From Turnera subulata (lineage: Eukaryota > Streptophyta > Magnoliopsida > Malpighiales > Passifloraceae), in NCBI GenBank assembly GCA_028386065.3, contig JAKUCV010004446.1:1-64000 (forward strand): a DNA stretch of 64,000 bases, in the 5' to 3' direction. The notes below the pieces were generated by a model that did no database searches, was not told the DNA's origin, and saw only the letters and a list, made by a program, of their open reading frames with translations. Shown here piece after piece: positions 9,858-20,967 of the stretch (positions are counted from its first letter, which is position 1; every line of letters begins with the position of its first letter). A program made the translations under genes and the position numbers.

Positions 9858-10291
9858 CAAAACACAGTTGCTCAGCCCCACGATACCTCCACAAATTACC
9901 ACCCCAGACCTAACAATACTACGCTAGACATCAGAGGAACACTCCTCATTAAAAACAGACCAGGAAGAAATAGAGTCCCTCCTGTATATCAAGCAAACAA
10001 TACGGGACTGAACAAGGGCTTCTGAAGAAAGAGGATTGAGATTGATTAATTTCCAAAGCCATTTAAACAGCAAGCAAAACACAGTTGCTCAGCCCCACGA
10101 TACCTCCATAAATTACCACCCCAGACCTAACAATACTACGCTAGACATCAGAGGAACACTCCTCATTAAAAACAAACCAGGAAGAAAAAGAGTCCTTCCT
10201 ATATATCAAGCTAACAATACGGGACTGAACAAGGGCTTCTGAAAAAAGAGGATTGAGATTGATATATTTCCAAAGCCATTTAAACAGCAAG
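9858..10291 (-). repeat. 217-bp tandem duplication inside LINE-1
   Basis: The block beginning caaaacacagttgctcagcc at 9858 is repeated from 10075, giving a period of 217 bp. The copies differ at only a few positions, for example acctccacaaatt against acctccataaatt. It lies within the LINE ORF2 thumb-to-C-terminal region, so it disrupts spacing. Confidence 0.88.
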
Positions 10292-10299
10292 CAAAACAC

Positions 10300-10908
10300 T
10301 TTTTTTCATAAGGATATCTTCAATTCCCATCCCACCCTGATCCTTTGGCTTTGCGATTTTATTCCACACAACCAAGCACATCTTCCTTTTCTCCTCACTT
10401 CCACACCTAAGGAAATTTCTTTAAAGACTAAAAATTTTCTTTGCCACACCACATGGGATTTTGAACACGGACAAACAGTAAGGTTAAACAGGACTGCTCT
10501 AATCATCGTCACTCTTTCCCCAAGAGATAGGAATTTTCTACTTCTGATTCTTGCAATCATTGGGTCCCAAGCCTTAATTCGCTACATATTCATTCCAAAC
10601 TGCAGGCCCAAATAAGTTATAGGCAAATGCTCAACCTTACTCGAGAGCATACCTACTAAATGGCTCAACCTTTGATTAGACATATTAATCCCCACCAAAC
10701 TGTTTATATGAAAATTGATGCTTAGCACAATCACCATCTCAAAACATCTCAGAAATCGTTTCAGATTAATCAAAGAAGACTCCTCATTCGGGCAAAAAAA
10801 ATTGAGTATCATTTGCAAATTGAAATAATGAACCCGTCACATTGCTCACACTTAATTCTTGGATAAGTCCCTTTCTTACAGTCTGATTAAACAAACAAGT
10901 AAGGCCTC
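10300..10908 (-). pseudogene. LINE-1 reverse transcriptase, catalytic box and thumb
   Basis: This continues the RT of 13459-14547 across the solo LTR. Just inside, the minus strand reads SLFQFANDTQFF near 10795-10825. The catalytic FADD box is FAND, so one of the two metal-binding aspartates is lost (GAT to AAT). Next comes LPITYLGLQFG (near 10600), the conserved YLGLPLG motif, then RSRKFLSLGERVTMIRAVL (near 10500), the thumb motif. A stop and frameshifts separate them. Enzymatically dead as written. Confidence 0.82.
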
Positions 10909-11348
10909 TGTGAACACCCAAATTTGACCCTTGAATATTGTACTAAATTGGATTTTAAACATGTTTGAACTTAGGATTAATGAGAAAATTTGATCTTAGG
11001 TTGAGGCATAATAAGGATTAATTTGGTAGAATTAATGTATTTTGGTGATTTAAACCTATATGTAATTGAACTCTGGGATTAATGAGATGATTTAATCTTA
11101 TGATAAAATATACATTAAGGTTTATTAAGCTAAAATATGTGTTATTTCTTTATTTGGGCTTTCTTATTTAATTTCAATCCAATCAAGATGAGATGATTTA
11201 GTTTTGGATTATGAATAAAATTAGAGGCCCAAGTTAATGAAATGAGAATTCTCCAGAGTTTAATTAGCCCAATGACACATTTCTTGCAGGTTAATTTTAG
11301 CTCTGATTTTCGTGGAAAATTAGAGTTAGATCATCAATTAATTAGATT

Positions 11349-12083
11349 TAGACCTGGCAAATCGTGTTGTCGTGTCGGGTTCGTATCGGGTTGAACAGGT
11401 AAACGGGTTCTAATTCTTCAACCCGACCCGACCCATTTAATAATCGTGTCGTGTCATGTCCAACCCGTTTATTATCGTGTCGGGTTCGGGTTGACCCGCG
11501 GGTTACCTATTAAGTCTAGCAAGCCTAAAAATCATAATGAAGTTTTTCTATTTTGCACAAATCGTTATATCTTTTAAGCAAATAGTCATATAATTAGATT
11601 TTCTCATATATTAAATAAAATTATAAATTATAGAATCATAATATAATAATATTTGAAAGCATTTATAGAAATATTTGGTGATAATTTTATTAACTTGAAC
11701 TATAAATATTAAATAAGTCTTATATTAAATCATAATATTAAATAAGTCTTATATTAAATAAAATTATAAATTATAGAATCATAATATAATAATATTTGAA
11801 AGCATTTATTGAAATATTTGGTGATAATTTTATTAACTTGAACTATAAATATTAAATAAGTCTTATATTAAATCAGTAAAATATCTATACTCCAAATATA
11901 ATCGGGTCATAAACAGGTACCCATCGGGTTGGCAGGTCAACCCGCGACCTGACCTGATAATTTTTGTGTCCTGTCGGGTCTACCCATTTAACTGAACGGG
12001 TTGAAAATCTCTAGCCTATACCAGCTAATTTCGTGTCAGGTTCGTGTCAGGTTGTCGTGTCAATACCCGTTTTGCCAGGTCTA
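11349..12083. mobile_element. hAT-type MITE, 735 bp, with 8-bp TSD
   Basis: The termini are TAGACCTGGCAAA and the inverse TTTGCCAGGTCTA. Perfect 8-bp duplications of attagatt lie at 11341-11348 and 12084-12091. An 8-bp TSD with TAG...CTA ends is typical of hAT transposons. Both subterminal regions are packed with cgtgtcgggtt/aacccgacacg-type words, the likely transposase-binding repeats. There is no transposase. The AT-rich centre has a duplication with a period of about 143 bp (start points 11611 and 11754). Confidence 0.9.
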
Positions 12084-12488
12084 ATTAGATTATGTGTTTT
12101 TGGTTTGATTTTGCTCAAAATGGGTGTCAATGTGTAATCAATCAATTACAGAATGATTTAGGGGAGTAATAATCAAGTAATTGAGTGATTCTGGGTTGAT
12201 TAGGAGTTGATTACGCAGTAGGATCAAATCAGGGCTGAATTAGGGGGATTGGGGGTTCGAAAATGGGAAGAACGGGTGACACAAAGACAGCCGGGCGGTC
12301 ATCTCGCGACGACCGCCAGGTGCCGGCAGACATCCACATATGACCGCCGGCAATGGCGGTCATCACTTCCCAGATTCGCCCAAATCTCCGATTTTGTTTC
12401 TAATTTCGATCCTACTCGGTTTTGGACCAGATGTTCGGGCATATTCTTCACCCTTAAGCAGGTCCACGCCCCTAGGCTTCCCAGAACA

Positions 12489-12497
12489 CTATAAATA
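12489..12497 (+). promoter_or_regulatory. TATA box of the Tat-type solo LTR
   Basis: CTATAAATA lies in context cagaacactataaatagga, and the same context (gaacactataaatacga) is found in the related LTR at 20058-20066. Conservation between two diverged copies supports a real promoter element. Plus-strand transcription into LINE-1 antisense sequence would result. Confidence 0.6.
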
Positions 12498-13458
12498 GGA
12501 CCCCTCACACACATTCCAGGGGATCAATCTCTCATTACACACACCCCCCATAAGTTTTGTTTGCTTGGAGAAACTCTACTTCTCCAAGCCTAGAAACGCT
12601 TATAGGGCAGAAACTCTGGAGGAATTTTATGGGAAAGCATCAAGAAGGAAGCCAGCAAGAGAACATCAAGAGGGTGAAGCAATCAAAAGCAATCCGGGAC
12701 CAAGAGGGTGGGAAATCCGAATAGAAAGACCTGATGCAAGCAGCCTCAGAAAATAATCATATCTCGGGTTCTAGAAGTCGGATTGGCGTGATCTTAGACT
12801 CTCTGGATAGCTAAGAGGAAGAGCTACAACTTTGCTTTTAAGACCAGAAGCTGAATCGGCCGTTTGCATTATCCAAAATCAAGTGGAAGACGACCATAGA
12901 TTCAATCCAACAATCGAGATAAGTGTTCTACCCATTTTAATTGCGCACGCTATTGATTAATACTTGCTGGTGATTTGATGCTGCTTTTGTTGATTATGTG
13001 ATTGCTGTGATGCCATGACAAGAACTACGTGGGCTTTGAACCCGGTCGCCGGGGTACGTAGGTGGTCTCTAGTGGTGGAGACTCAAGCCCAATTTTTTTT
13101 CCCTTTTTATTCCGAACCTTCTTCTCCTTCCCCTCCAATTCAATTTTGTTATTTTTATGTTATTTGTTTCCACACTTGCACACCTTCACAAGGCACACTT
13201 GTACTCTTCAATTGCACAAGATTTCGACCCAACATGGAAGGGTGCCTAACACCTTCCCATCCATGACGAACCCCCGATCCAAAGTCTTTGGTTCGCCATG
13301 ACCATGTTGCCTAAGGGAATCATTTGAAGGTTTTTCCCAAGTTTTTTCCTTAATAAAATTTGGGTGGCGACTCCAATGTCATGGGATTGACCCGAGGGAG
13401 ATGGTGAAGGAATAGGTGAATAGGCCCAAGTGATTTTGAGTTGGGTATTCACAGCCTC

Positions 13459-14547
13459 CAGCCAAAATATTAAATAGAAAAGGTTAGAGGGGATCACCTT
13501 ATTTCAACCCTCTGTGAGCAACAAAATTGACAGTTGGGCAACCATTCATAAGAAAAGCCAACTTTGGAAAACTAATACATCCCCATATCCTTTTTCTCCA
13601 AGATTCTCCAAAACCCATAGCAGACAACAAGTCCATTAGGAACTCCCAAGTTATCGTATCATATGCCTTCCTAAAGTCAGTTTTCCACATAACAGCTTGA
13701 CGATTTGATTTTTTTGAGTTGATGTATAACTTCCGAAGCAGAGAGAGCACTCCAAGATTTGTCTTCCTACTATGAAGGCGTGTTGATTAGCACTATTAAT
13801 CTCATGCATAACAGACCTCAATCTCTTGGCAAGGAACTTTGCCACAATTTTATAGATGCCATGGATGTGGCAAATTGGTCCGAAATCATCAAACCCCTTT
13901 GCATCAAGTTTCTATGGGATTAGGCAGAAGAACCCACGATTAACACCACAAGGCAATTTTTCCAGACTTATAGAAATCATGGACCAGGTCCATTAAGTCC
14001 TCATTAATAAGATCCCAAGCCCTTTTATAAAAGTTTAGATTGAAACCATTAGGGCCCGAGGTCATGTTCCCATCACGCTCCCAAATAACCTCTTTGACTT
14101 CTTCCTTTAATATAGGTCTTTCCAAGATAAGAGTTTGCGCCCTTGAAATTCTATTAATTGGGATATCACCCCATTTAAACCTATCCATGGAAGTGGTTTG
14201 AATTCCTTTTGAAAGTAATCCCTGACCTCCCTTTTCACCTCATTTGGCTCTTCCAATAATCTGCCATCAGCCAAGATTTGCCTAATAAAATTCCTCTTAC
14301 CCCTATTACAAGCACTTAAATGAAAAAATCTAGTAGTCTTATCACCAAGTCTCAACCAATTCACCCTCAATTTCTGCTTCCAAAGACACTTCTGTTGACA
14401 TTTCCGTCCTGCAAGATCAACCTTCCATCTACCCATCTGACTTTTTTCATTATCATTCAACACCCGAATCTCAGTTATTTTGTCCAGCAATTCGATCTTC
14501 CCCTTCAGGTCCTTAATACCCTCTTCAATATTACCAATCTCCTTCAT
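13459..14547 (-). pseudogene. LINE-1 reverse transcriptase, fingers and palm
   Basis: Blocks in order on the minus strand: a basic linker near 14200-14540 (WLRLGDKTTRFFHLSACNRG), VIWERDGNMTSGPNGFNLNF (about 14050), MAKFLAKRLRSVMHEINSANQ and HAFIVGRQI (about 13770-13845), WKTDFRKAYDTITWEF (about 13640-13690, containing the first catalytic Asp), and HRGLK followed by GDPL (about 13500). These match the successive RT motifs of plant LINE ORF2. Several frameshifts and stops lie between blocks. The reading resumes at 10908 after the solo LTR. Confidence 0.88.
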
Positions 14548-14673
14548 ATTCTATTCTCTAAGTGAATGTTTAATCATTCCCAACTTCTTCAACAATTTAA
14601 ACTTTCCAGAAAAATGATCACAGGCTGCCCTCCACATTACTTTCAATAGATCATCAAACTCTCTGTGGTAAAG

Positions 14674-15400
14674 CTAGCAATTAAGGAACTTAAAGGGCAT
14701 TGGCCCCCAAGTCCTTAATTCTTGAGCAAGAACAATCGGGCAGTGGTCTAAATCCCTTTTCACCTCAGACCAAAGCCGGATTGTAGGAAAAAGTGAAAAG
14801 CAAAAGGGATCAATAAAAGCCCTATCAATCTTGCTTGTAGCCCTGTAGTTTCCCCACGTAAACCTTCTCCCATGTAGCTCCACTTCATATCGTTCTAGGG
14901 CTGCGACAAACTTTGCCAAGGCTCGGCATCCCCTAACACACACCCTCCCTCTTAATCTTTCCATGGGATCCAATACCTCATTAAAATCACCGATTACAAT
15001 CCACAATCTAAGAGACCCTCTAATTCGAGTAGTTAAATTCTCCCAGAGACTTATTCGATCCTCAATAGTGCTCGGACCATAGACTCCACATATGCCAATA
15101 CCAATGTTGTCCTTGGTCATTCCTTCCACCATAATCTAATACCTACCTAAGGATATATTTGTGACAGTAATAAAAAATATTTCCCACATTAACCCTAAGA
15201 CACCTGAAGACCCAGCAACATCCACACTCACGAAATCAAAATTAATGCCCCCTCAAAGTCTAGAAAAGTCACCATACCTCCAATCACAGCATTTGGTCTC
15301 ACAGAGAAACACCACCCTCGCATTCAATTTTAACATCATTTCTTTCACACTTTTTTCTTTAGAGGCAGAGCACAGCCCCTAAGATTCCACAAGACTAAAC
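14674..15400 (-). pseudogene. LINE-1 apurinic endonuclease domain
   Basis: The open stretch 14674-15132 carries IVIGDFNEVLDPMER, the catalytic GDFN motif, then GRRFTWGN, SKIDRAFIDP and DLDHCPIVL, the SDH-type motif with its His. These are the C-terminal two thirds of an exonuclease-endonuclease-phosphatase fold that nicks target DNA. The N-terminal start WNLRG is recognisable near 15380-15390 in another frame. The region between holds stops. Apart from the frame breaks, the catalytic residues I can see are present. Confidence 0.88.
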
Positions 15401-15429
15401 TTAACATAGAAATAGAAAGAAACGTGAAC

Positions 15430-16030
15430 ATTGACCTTCAAGCGGGAAGAGAAGCTACACAACAGCTCTTAGATTCACCCACTCCACACCTTCTTTCTCA
15501 ATCATAGATTCCAACCCCTTTTCCACCTTCCCCTGATCCCCGACCATTGTCAATCCCAAGCTTTCAGCCACCTCTAGCGTCTTGTCCACTTCAATTGACT
15601 TGAAGACAAACACCAGCTCAGATGTCACCTTCGCTCATGTATTACCTACAGCTATATCCCCATCTTGGGTGGAACTCTCCCCAGAATGAATAGGCCTTAG
15701 AGCCACCCCCCACCCCGGGGATGAGTTTCTTGATCTTCTTGAACTTTCTAATTCTGGGAAGTTTTTTCGAACCTACCTTATCCATAAGTGCCAGAAATTG
15801 CTTTTCAAGCCTCTTAAAGGATAACTCAACGGTAACCACGTCTTCCCCATCATCCGACGACGTTTCACCCAAGTCCCTATCTGGCTCCTCCAAAGTTTTA
15901 GATACAACCATCCCAATAGCAAGAGAAGATACCTAGGCCAGACTATTTGAAGGAGCTTGATCCAGAGCAGTTTCCATAGCCATTTTCGGGACACTCTCAT
16001 TAGGCCCAATAACTTCATGACCCAAACTAA
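15430..16030 (-). pseudogene. LINE-1 linker region upstream of endonuclease
   Basis: An acidic then basic stretch (DLGETSSDDGEDVV, then LPRIRKFKKIKKLIP) lies at 15642-15911 on the minus strand, as commonly seen between the ORF1 zinc knuckle and the endonuclease in plant LINEs. No RRM or zinc knuckle is visible upstream, so the 5' end is truncated at about 16030 where SIRE-B sequence begins. Confidence 0.5.
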
Positions 16031-16039
16031 AAATATGTT

Positions 16040-18157
16040 AAACGAGATATTGTTCCTTCTATTGAAAATACATGGGTGCAAGAATTCGGTATGAAGCAGA
16101 AAAGTGGGCATTGAAAAATATAAAAGGTGCTAGTAAGGTTCTATCTGAAGTCCCTATAGCCGATGAGGTTAACACTATTACAACTAGCATTTTTAACAAA
16201 TTTGGAAAATTTGGTAAGAATAAGGTAGGGAATACTTTCTAGACATTTTAAAACCTGTATTGCCTGAGAGAGAAGGATGTCCATCAGGGCACGATGAGTT
16301 TGTTGATGATGTGTTGGCTGAAAGAGAGCAAGAAATTGCTGCAGAACTGAAAAGGATTGAAGATGACACTCAGAGGGTAAAAAATTTGGTCATTGGAAAA
16401 AAACAAATCCTTGGAGAAGAATGCTATTGTTGGTGATGATGTGGTTGAAGAACAAGCCATTCCTCCTACACAGAAGGAAGGAGAACAGGTGCAGAAGGAC
16501 GATGCTGCTTTAGAGGACTTGCTCAACTTGAATGCAACACCGGCTGAGGGATCCAAGGAAACCAGCCGTGATGGTTTGACATCAACTGAGATACTGAAGA
16601 TTGTTGAAAGTGCTGAGAAGGAGGCATAAAAAAAGCTTGATGATCTGGTTGGACAAGAACCAGATGATGCATAGAAAGAAGATGAAGAACAAACCCAAAA
16701 TGATTCTGAGTCCAATAATGGAAAGGAGTTAGGGAAGCAGCATGATGATGAAGTAGAAGAGCAGTCTGTGTCAGTATGCTAACCCGAAAAGTCCAAGAAG
16801 AAGAAAAGAACAAATGTGGTGTATGGAAAAACTAAAGCTCCTGTGATGAGAAAGCCAAGTGCTCGACTTATTGACAGAGACATTGTGAGGAAGACTGGGA
16901 AAAAGAAGAAGCAGGACACTCAGATTCAACTCACTGACTCCGATTCAGATGATGCTCCTGCTGATGATGATGAAGAGATGCCGGAGGAAGAACCCTCCAA
17001 GAAAAGGAAGAGAGCACAGGATAGGGATTCAGAGAAGACTATGAGCTATAAGTCTGCTGGAGATGATCTGGTTGATGAAGAACCAGAGTATGAAAATGAC
17101 CCTAACGACTACTATATTTCAAGCTACTATTCTGATAAGGAAGAAGAAAATAAGGATAGAGATAAGTCTGAGAAGGAAGAAGAGGATGAGCAAAATGATA
17201 ATGAGGAAGCTGAGAAGGAGGATGAAGACCAAGAAGAAGATGAGGAAGAAGAAGAAGAACGAGAAGAAGAAGAGGAAGCCGAAGAAGATACTGAACCAGA
17301 CTAGGAATTGGAAGATGAACAAAAAAAAGAGGAAGTTCATGTTGTCAAGCCTCCCAAGAAGAAGGCCAAAACAAGTGTCAGAGCGATGCCAAATGAAAAA
17401 TCCAAGAAGAAAGGCTGGACTACTTGGCAACCTTGAAGATTCAAGCAGATCAAATGATTATTACAGAGCTCAATTAGAATCTGGTGGTCAAAAGGGACAT
17501 GAAAGAAGTGGTTGAATACATGCTGTCCACTGTCGGAGGCAAGAAGCTGATATTATTCAGAAAGTGTTGAAGCTGAAGAGAGGGACCATCAAATACTACA
17601 ACACAACTTCCGGGACAAAGATTAACGTTGATGATGCTCCAACCTATAGCCAACAAGTAAAATTGGTATATGGATCAGCCAAGAAAGGAACCTATCAACA
17701 TACAAATCCTCTTGCTCGAGCGATGATGTATATGCTCACAAGAGTGTTTCTGGCACGACCTTCGAACTTGGCTGATATCTCTAATGCTGACTTATAGCTG
17801 ATAGCCTGCTTGATGAAAAAGAGCCCTATTTTCCTTGCACACCAGATGTTGCACCACATTGCTCTATACAAAGCAAGGAGTCATGGCTTGCTAATCACTC
17901 CTACAGCAAAACAATTTGGTGTGAAATCAACCAAATCTGCCATTTTCATAGAACTTGGACAAATTGATCGCAAAACTCTTTCCAAGATGAGTATCATGCT
18001 CTCCTTGAGTGGAAAATTTGAAGTGATCAGGACAGGAGCAAACAAGGAAACTCAGTTAGATGATCCTGCAACCCAAGTTAGTTTTCTTGAAACTGATGTT
18101 GGAGCCTTGCTCGAAGAAGTAAAAGACATGAAAGCTGATACGATGGAGCAGTTTTGA
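16040..18157 (+). pseudogene. SIRE-like element B: ORF in the envelope position, with acidic region and plant-transposon-protein-like domain
   Basis: This decayed reading frame precedes the 3' LTR of element B. It opens with a Lys/Glu-rich helical segment (MGARIRYEAEKWALKN near 16072, then AEREQEIAAELKRIEDD near 16310), an acidic tract of Glu/Asp repeats (about 16930-17305) and Lys-rich blocks. The C-terminal part from about 17600 (ARAMMYMLTRVFLARPSNLA, then IFLAHQMLHHIALYKARSHG near 17823) resembles the putative plant transposon protein domain found in the extra ORF of SIRE-type elements. I count at least five stops or frameshifts. Its function is unknown; an envelope role is only a suggestion for this element class. 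Confidence 0.7.
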
Positions 18158-19009
18158 ACTGATTCTCTCCCCTCTCCAGTTCTATTTGATGATGAGTGAA
18201 ACCTTTTAGTTCTGATGCTTTAGGACTCAAGCATTGCTTTCACTTCGGTTCTATTTCTAGTTCTTGTTATGGTTCTTTATATGTTCGAATATTTTCAATC
18301 TTTTGGGATATCGTGTTTAACTTTTGGATGATTATTCTATTCTTTTGAATGTTTAATCTGCATGCTCTTTGGTATGTTCGTATACTATTTTATTTCCTTT
18401 ATGCTGATGCCAAAAAGGAGAAAAATCTGTTGGTGTTGATTGTTGATTATGTGCAGGAACAGTGTGGATATGGTGTGGATATGGTTTCTGTTAAAACCAT
18501 AATTTTAACTTGATTAATTATGCAAGGATTATAGAGATATGGTTGATGTTAAAACCATACTTTTGATCAGCATATGGTTGATGTTAAACTTTTGATCAGT
18601 CTGACTAAGTTTTATGCAGGAAGTGTGGAAATGCGAAATCTGGTTTTACTTAAAACAACACTTACGACTGCGATTTGGTTTCTCCTAAAAACCAAATGTA
18701 TAAAATATAAATGATGCGCTACTTCGTGTTATTTCTACATTCGACTAATCTCTTGTGCAGAAAATAAAAACCACATGTGGATTTTTTTGGCTAAGAAAGC
18801 CAAGATAAAATTCACAAGTGAATCTTTTGGTCAAAATGAGCCAAGTTCATTATTCCGAAAATTATCTATCCTTGTTGAATAGAAAAAATGTTTTTGGAAT
18901 GGGGAGCAACAAAACAGGGGGAGTTTTTAAAACTATATGAAAATATTTTTAAGCCTTATCGCAAATGAAATCAACACATATTTGTCATCATAAAAAGGGG
19001 GAGGCCTAA
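18158..19009 (+). other. SIRE-B 3' untranslated region with repeated TGGTTT/AAACCA dyads and polypurine tracts
   Basis: This is non-coding. G-rich polypurine stretches lie at about 18411-18424 (ccaaaaaggagaaaa), 18911-18923 (aaacagggggag) and 18994-19008 (aaaaagggggagg); the last abuts the LTR and is the likely plus-strand primer. Between 18475 and 18720 the text repeatedly shows TGGTTT...AAACCA or close variants, for example atatggtttctgttaaaacc and atatggttgatgttaaaacc. Confidence 0.6.
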
Positions 19010-20042
19010 ATTTTGGCTAATCACCTCTTAATGCCAAATTGTGATTTAACCATGTTTAGTCATGGTGTATAATTGATTTTGATGATTAATAAATTACAAA
19101 TGTGCTTTGAGTTTTGCCTTGTGTTGATATTAGCTCACAGGAGGAAATATGGTTTCTGATAAACCATATCGTAAAAACACACCAGATGGTTTTTATTGCA
19201 AACATATCTGGGAGCTGTCACTTTCAACTTTTCCAGCAAGTTGCGTGCGGTCCTCCAAGCATATAAAACCCACTTCCAACGACTTGAATTGGTGAACAAG
19301 TAAGAGGGAAGACTTTATAGAAGTGCAGATGACTTTATCACCCAACCCCTACTCAACTCAAGAAGGTGGTCCAAAGTTTCCATTTTTGGTAATACTTTGC
19401 AACTAAGGAGTTGACATGGCGCAACGGCCTAATTTGGAGCAATAATGCACTGAAATCAACTAGGAGTTCAAAGAACTGTTGCAGCTACTTTCCTCCCAAC
19501 TCAGATTTTGTAAAGTGGGTCCATAACACCTTTAGAAAATTATCCCAGCCACTGTGCAAAATCTCAGTTCATACTTATCCTTACAATTTTGGTTCCAAGA
19601 TTTGGTTTTTCTGCTTACACAACAAAACACATTCAAAGGGTAGTCTGTAAGCAAGTCTTGGTTTAGATTTGCTGGAAACTCAAGTCTAGGATTAGATTTG
19701 AGGGTAGGTTAGAGCTTAGCCTGTGAAAATCTTGTAAAGGTTTGAGCTTAGCCTGGAAAAGGTTGTGTTTGTAAAAGGTTAAGGTTGTACCTACAAAAAC
19801 CTAAACATAGTGAGAGTTTGAAATCCTAAATGAAGGAATCTTTAGGTAGTGGAGTGCATGGTGAAGGGGAACCACTCTAAATCGCTTGTGTTCACATTCT
19901 CTTTCTCCTCTTACTTGCATTCTTGCTTCAAAACATTCACAAAGCGAAACCCGGATTTGGTTTCATTAAAACCAGATCTTGTCTGTTCGAAAAAGTTCAA
20001 AGCCTAATTCACCCTTCCCTTTTAGGAACTTTTGGGCCAACA
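19010..20042 (+). repeat. 3' LTR of SIRE-like element B
   Basis: It ends CTAATTCACCC...GGGCCAACA at 20042, matching the inverted end of LTR A at 2548. It aligns along about 1 kb with LTR C (61795-62825), including ttttgatgattaa near 19077 and the CGAAAAAG motif near 19988. The left edge is set by the polypurine tract and is approximate. The 19954-19978 hairpin (GATTTGGTTT with AAACCAGATC) lies near the 3' end. A TATA box lies at 19262-19268. The element's own 5' LTR, gag and pol are missing; to the left is LINE-1. Confidence 0.75.
19262..19268 (+). promoter_or_regulatory. Probable TATA box of LTR B
   Basis: TATAAAA in context aagcatataaaacccac, in the middle of the LTR. Position agrees with TATA boxes of LTR A and LTR C. 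Confidence 0.45.
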
Positions 20043-20947
20043 CAGACCCCCTGAACACTATAAATACGACACCGCATTCACCCTCATTCACACACAATTT
20101 CTCTCTTCCCCCTCTATACACACATAAGCTTAAGCGCTTGGAATAATTCTCTAATTCCAAGCTTAGGAACCCTTTTAAGGGCTGAAATTATGTGGAGAAG
20201 AGTAGAAAGAAGGCAGTAGCTAGAGGAGAGAAAGAGAAGAGGAGGAAGGAGGCGGATCAAAACAAATCAGTCGAGAAAGGCTTCAAACCCGAGTAGAGGA
20301 TTCCTGTGCATGCAGCCCTAGAAGAATCACCATATCTAAAGCTGTCGGTTTGCTGCATTCTTGGACTCCCTGAGAAACTGAGAAGTAGATCTACAACTTT
20401 TCGGTTGACAAAATTCTGCTAAGGAGTGGTACGCAAGTAGGTGCAAGAGGAGGCCTTCAAGAGGTAACTCATTCTAATTCTTTTGATTGTTTGCTGCTGT
20501 GACAAACTGATGCTGATGATGTGATTGTTATGTGATGCATGTTAAGAACTACGTGAGCTTTGAATCTATGATAGGGGGTACGTAGGTAGTTTCTAGTGCT
20601 TTGAAACGCAAGCTCAATCTTTATTTATTTTCTGTTGTGCCTTTTGATTTTGTTTATTTCTGTTATTTGTGTTGTTGTGCATTGGCATATATTGATCTTT
20701 AATTGCATATGATCTCGCCCCAACATGGAAGGGTGCTTAACACCTTCCCATCTATGACAAACTCCCGAGCCCACTTCTCTGGTTCGTTAATTCGGTTGCC
20801 AAAAGGAGTCATTGGTTGCCTAATAAAGGTTTTTTTTTTTTCTGAATTTTGCCCTACAATAAAATTCGGGTGGCAACTCTAAAGATGTGGATGACCGTTA
20901 TGATGAAGTTGGTGGTAAGCCCAATTAATTTGGGTCGAGTACTCATA
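20043..20947 (+). repeat. 5' LTR of Tat/Ogre-like element, left part missing
   Basis: The start coincides with the end of SIRE LTR B, so the left portion has been lost. The visible part includes the TATA context gaacactataaatac, the phrase gcttggaataattctc...aagcttaggaacc, the block gggggtacgtaggtag near 20575 and the 3' end gggtcgagtactcata. These match the solo LTR at 10909-13453 in order. The LTR end is set by the adjacent primer-binding site. Confidence 0.8.
20058..20066 (+). promoter_or_regulatory. TATA box of the Tat-like LTR
   Basis: CTATAAATA, in the same context as in the solo LTR at 12489-12497. It would drive the Tat-like gag-pol transcript. Confidence 0.6.
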
Positions 20948-20949
20948 GT

Positions 20950-20967
20950 TGGTGACTCCACTAGGGA
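20950..20967 (+). other. Primer-binding site of Tat/Ogre-like element
   Basis: TGGTGACTCCACTAGGGA follows the LTR end by two bases. It is close to the TGGCGACTCCACTGGGGA-type site I associate with Tat/Ogre elements (Arg tRNA primer). It supports both the family assignment and the plus orientation. Confidence 0.8.

Larger units (their letters stand above)
10909..13453 (+). mobile_element. Solo LTR of a Tat/Ogre-type gypsy element
   Basis: The 2545-bp segment starts TGTGAACACCC and ends GGGTATTCACA, an inverted TGTGAA/TTCACA pair. It is flanked by perfect 5-bp duplications of gcctc (10904-10908 and 13454-13458). It resembles the LTR at 20043-20947 through the region around the TATA box and downstream (for example gcttggagaaactc...cctagaaacgc near 12563-12600, and the phrase on a gene-like tcgccggggtacgtaggtgg near 13045). 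No internal coding region remains, so it arose by recombination between the two LTRs of a full element. It lies in LINE-1 RT and contains a hAT-type MITE. Confidence 0.9.
8781..16030 (-). mobile_element. LINE-1: plant LINE, split and decayed
   Basis: Reading from high to low coordinates on the minus strand the order is linker, endonuclease (14674-15400), reverse transcriptase (13459-14547, then 10306-10908) and zinc-binding RNase-H-side region (8925-9600). That is the ORF2 order of plant L1-type LINEs. The 3' end lies near a T-rich tract at about 8784-8797. The 5' end abuts the SIRE-B remnant at roughly 16030. It has been hit by a Tat-type solo LTR (10909-13453), a SINE-like insertion (about 9675-9770) and a 217-bp internal tandem duplication. 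Confidence 0.85.

Noticed and set aside
15773..16111. A Trp/Leu-rich open frame on the minus strand
   Set aside because: It overlaps the better-supported LINE linker in another frame and crosses the LINE to SIRE-B junction.
17063..17515. A 150-codon Lys/Met/Arg-rich frame
   Set aside because: It is a shifted reading of the Glu-rich part of the SIRE-B ORF (GAA/GAG repeats read one base on).
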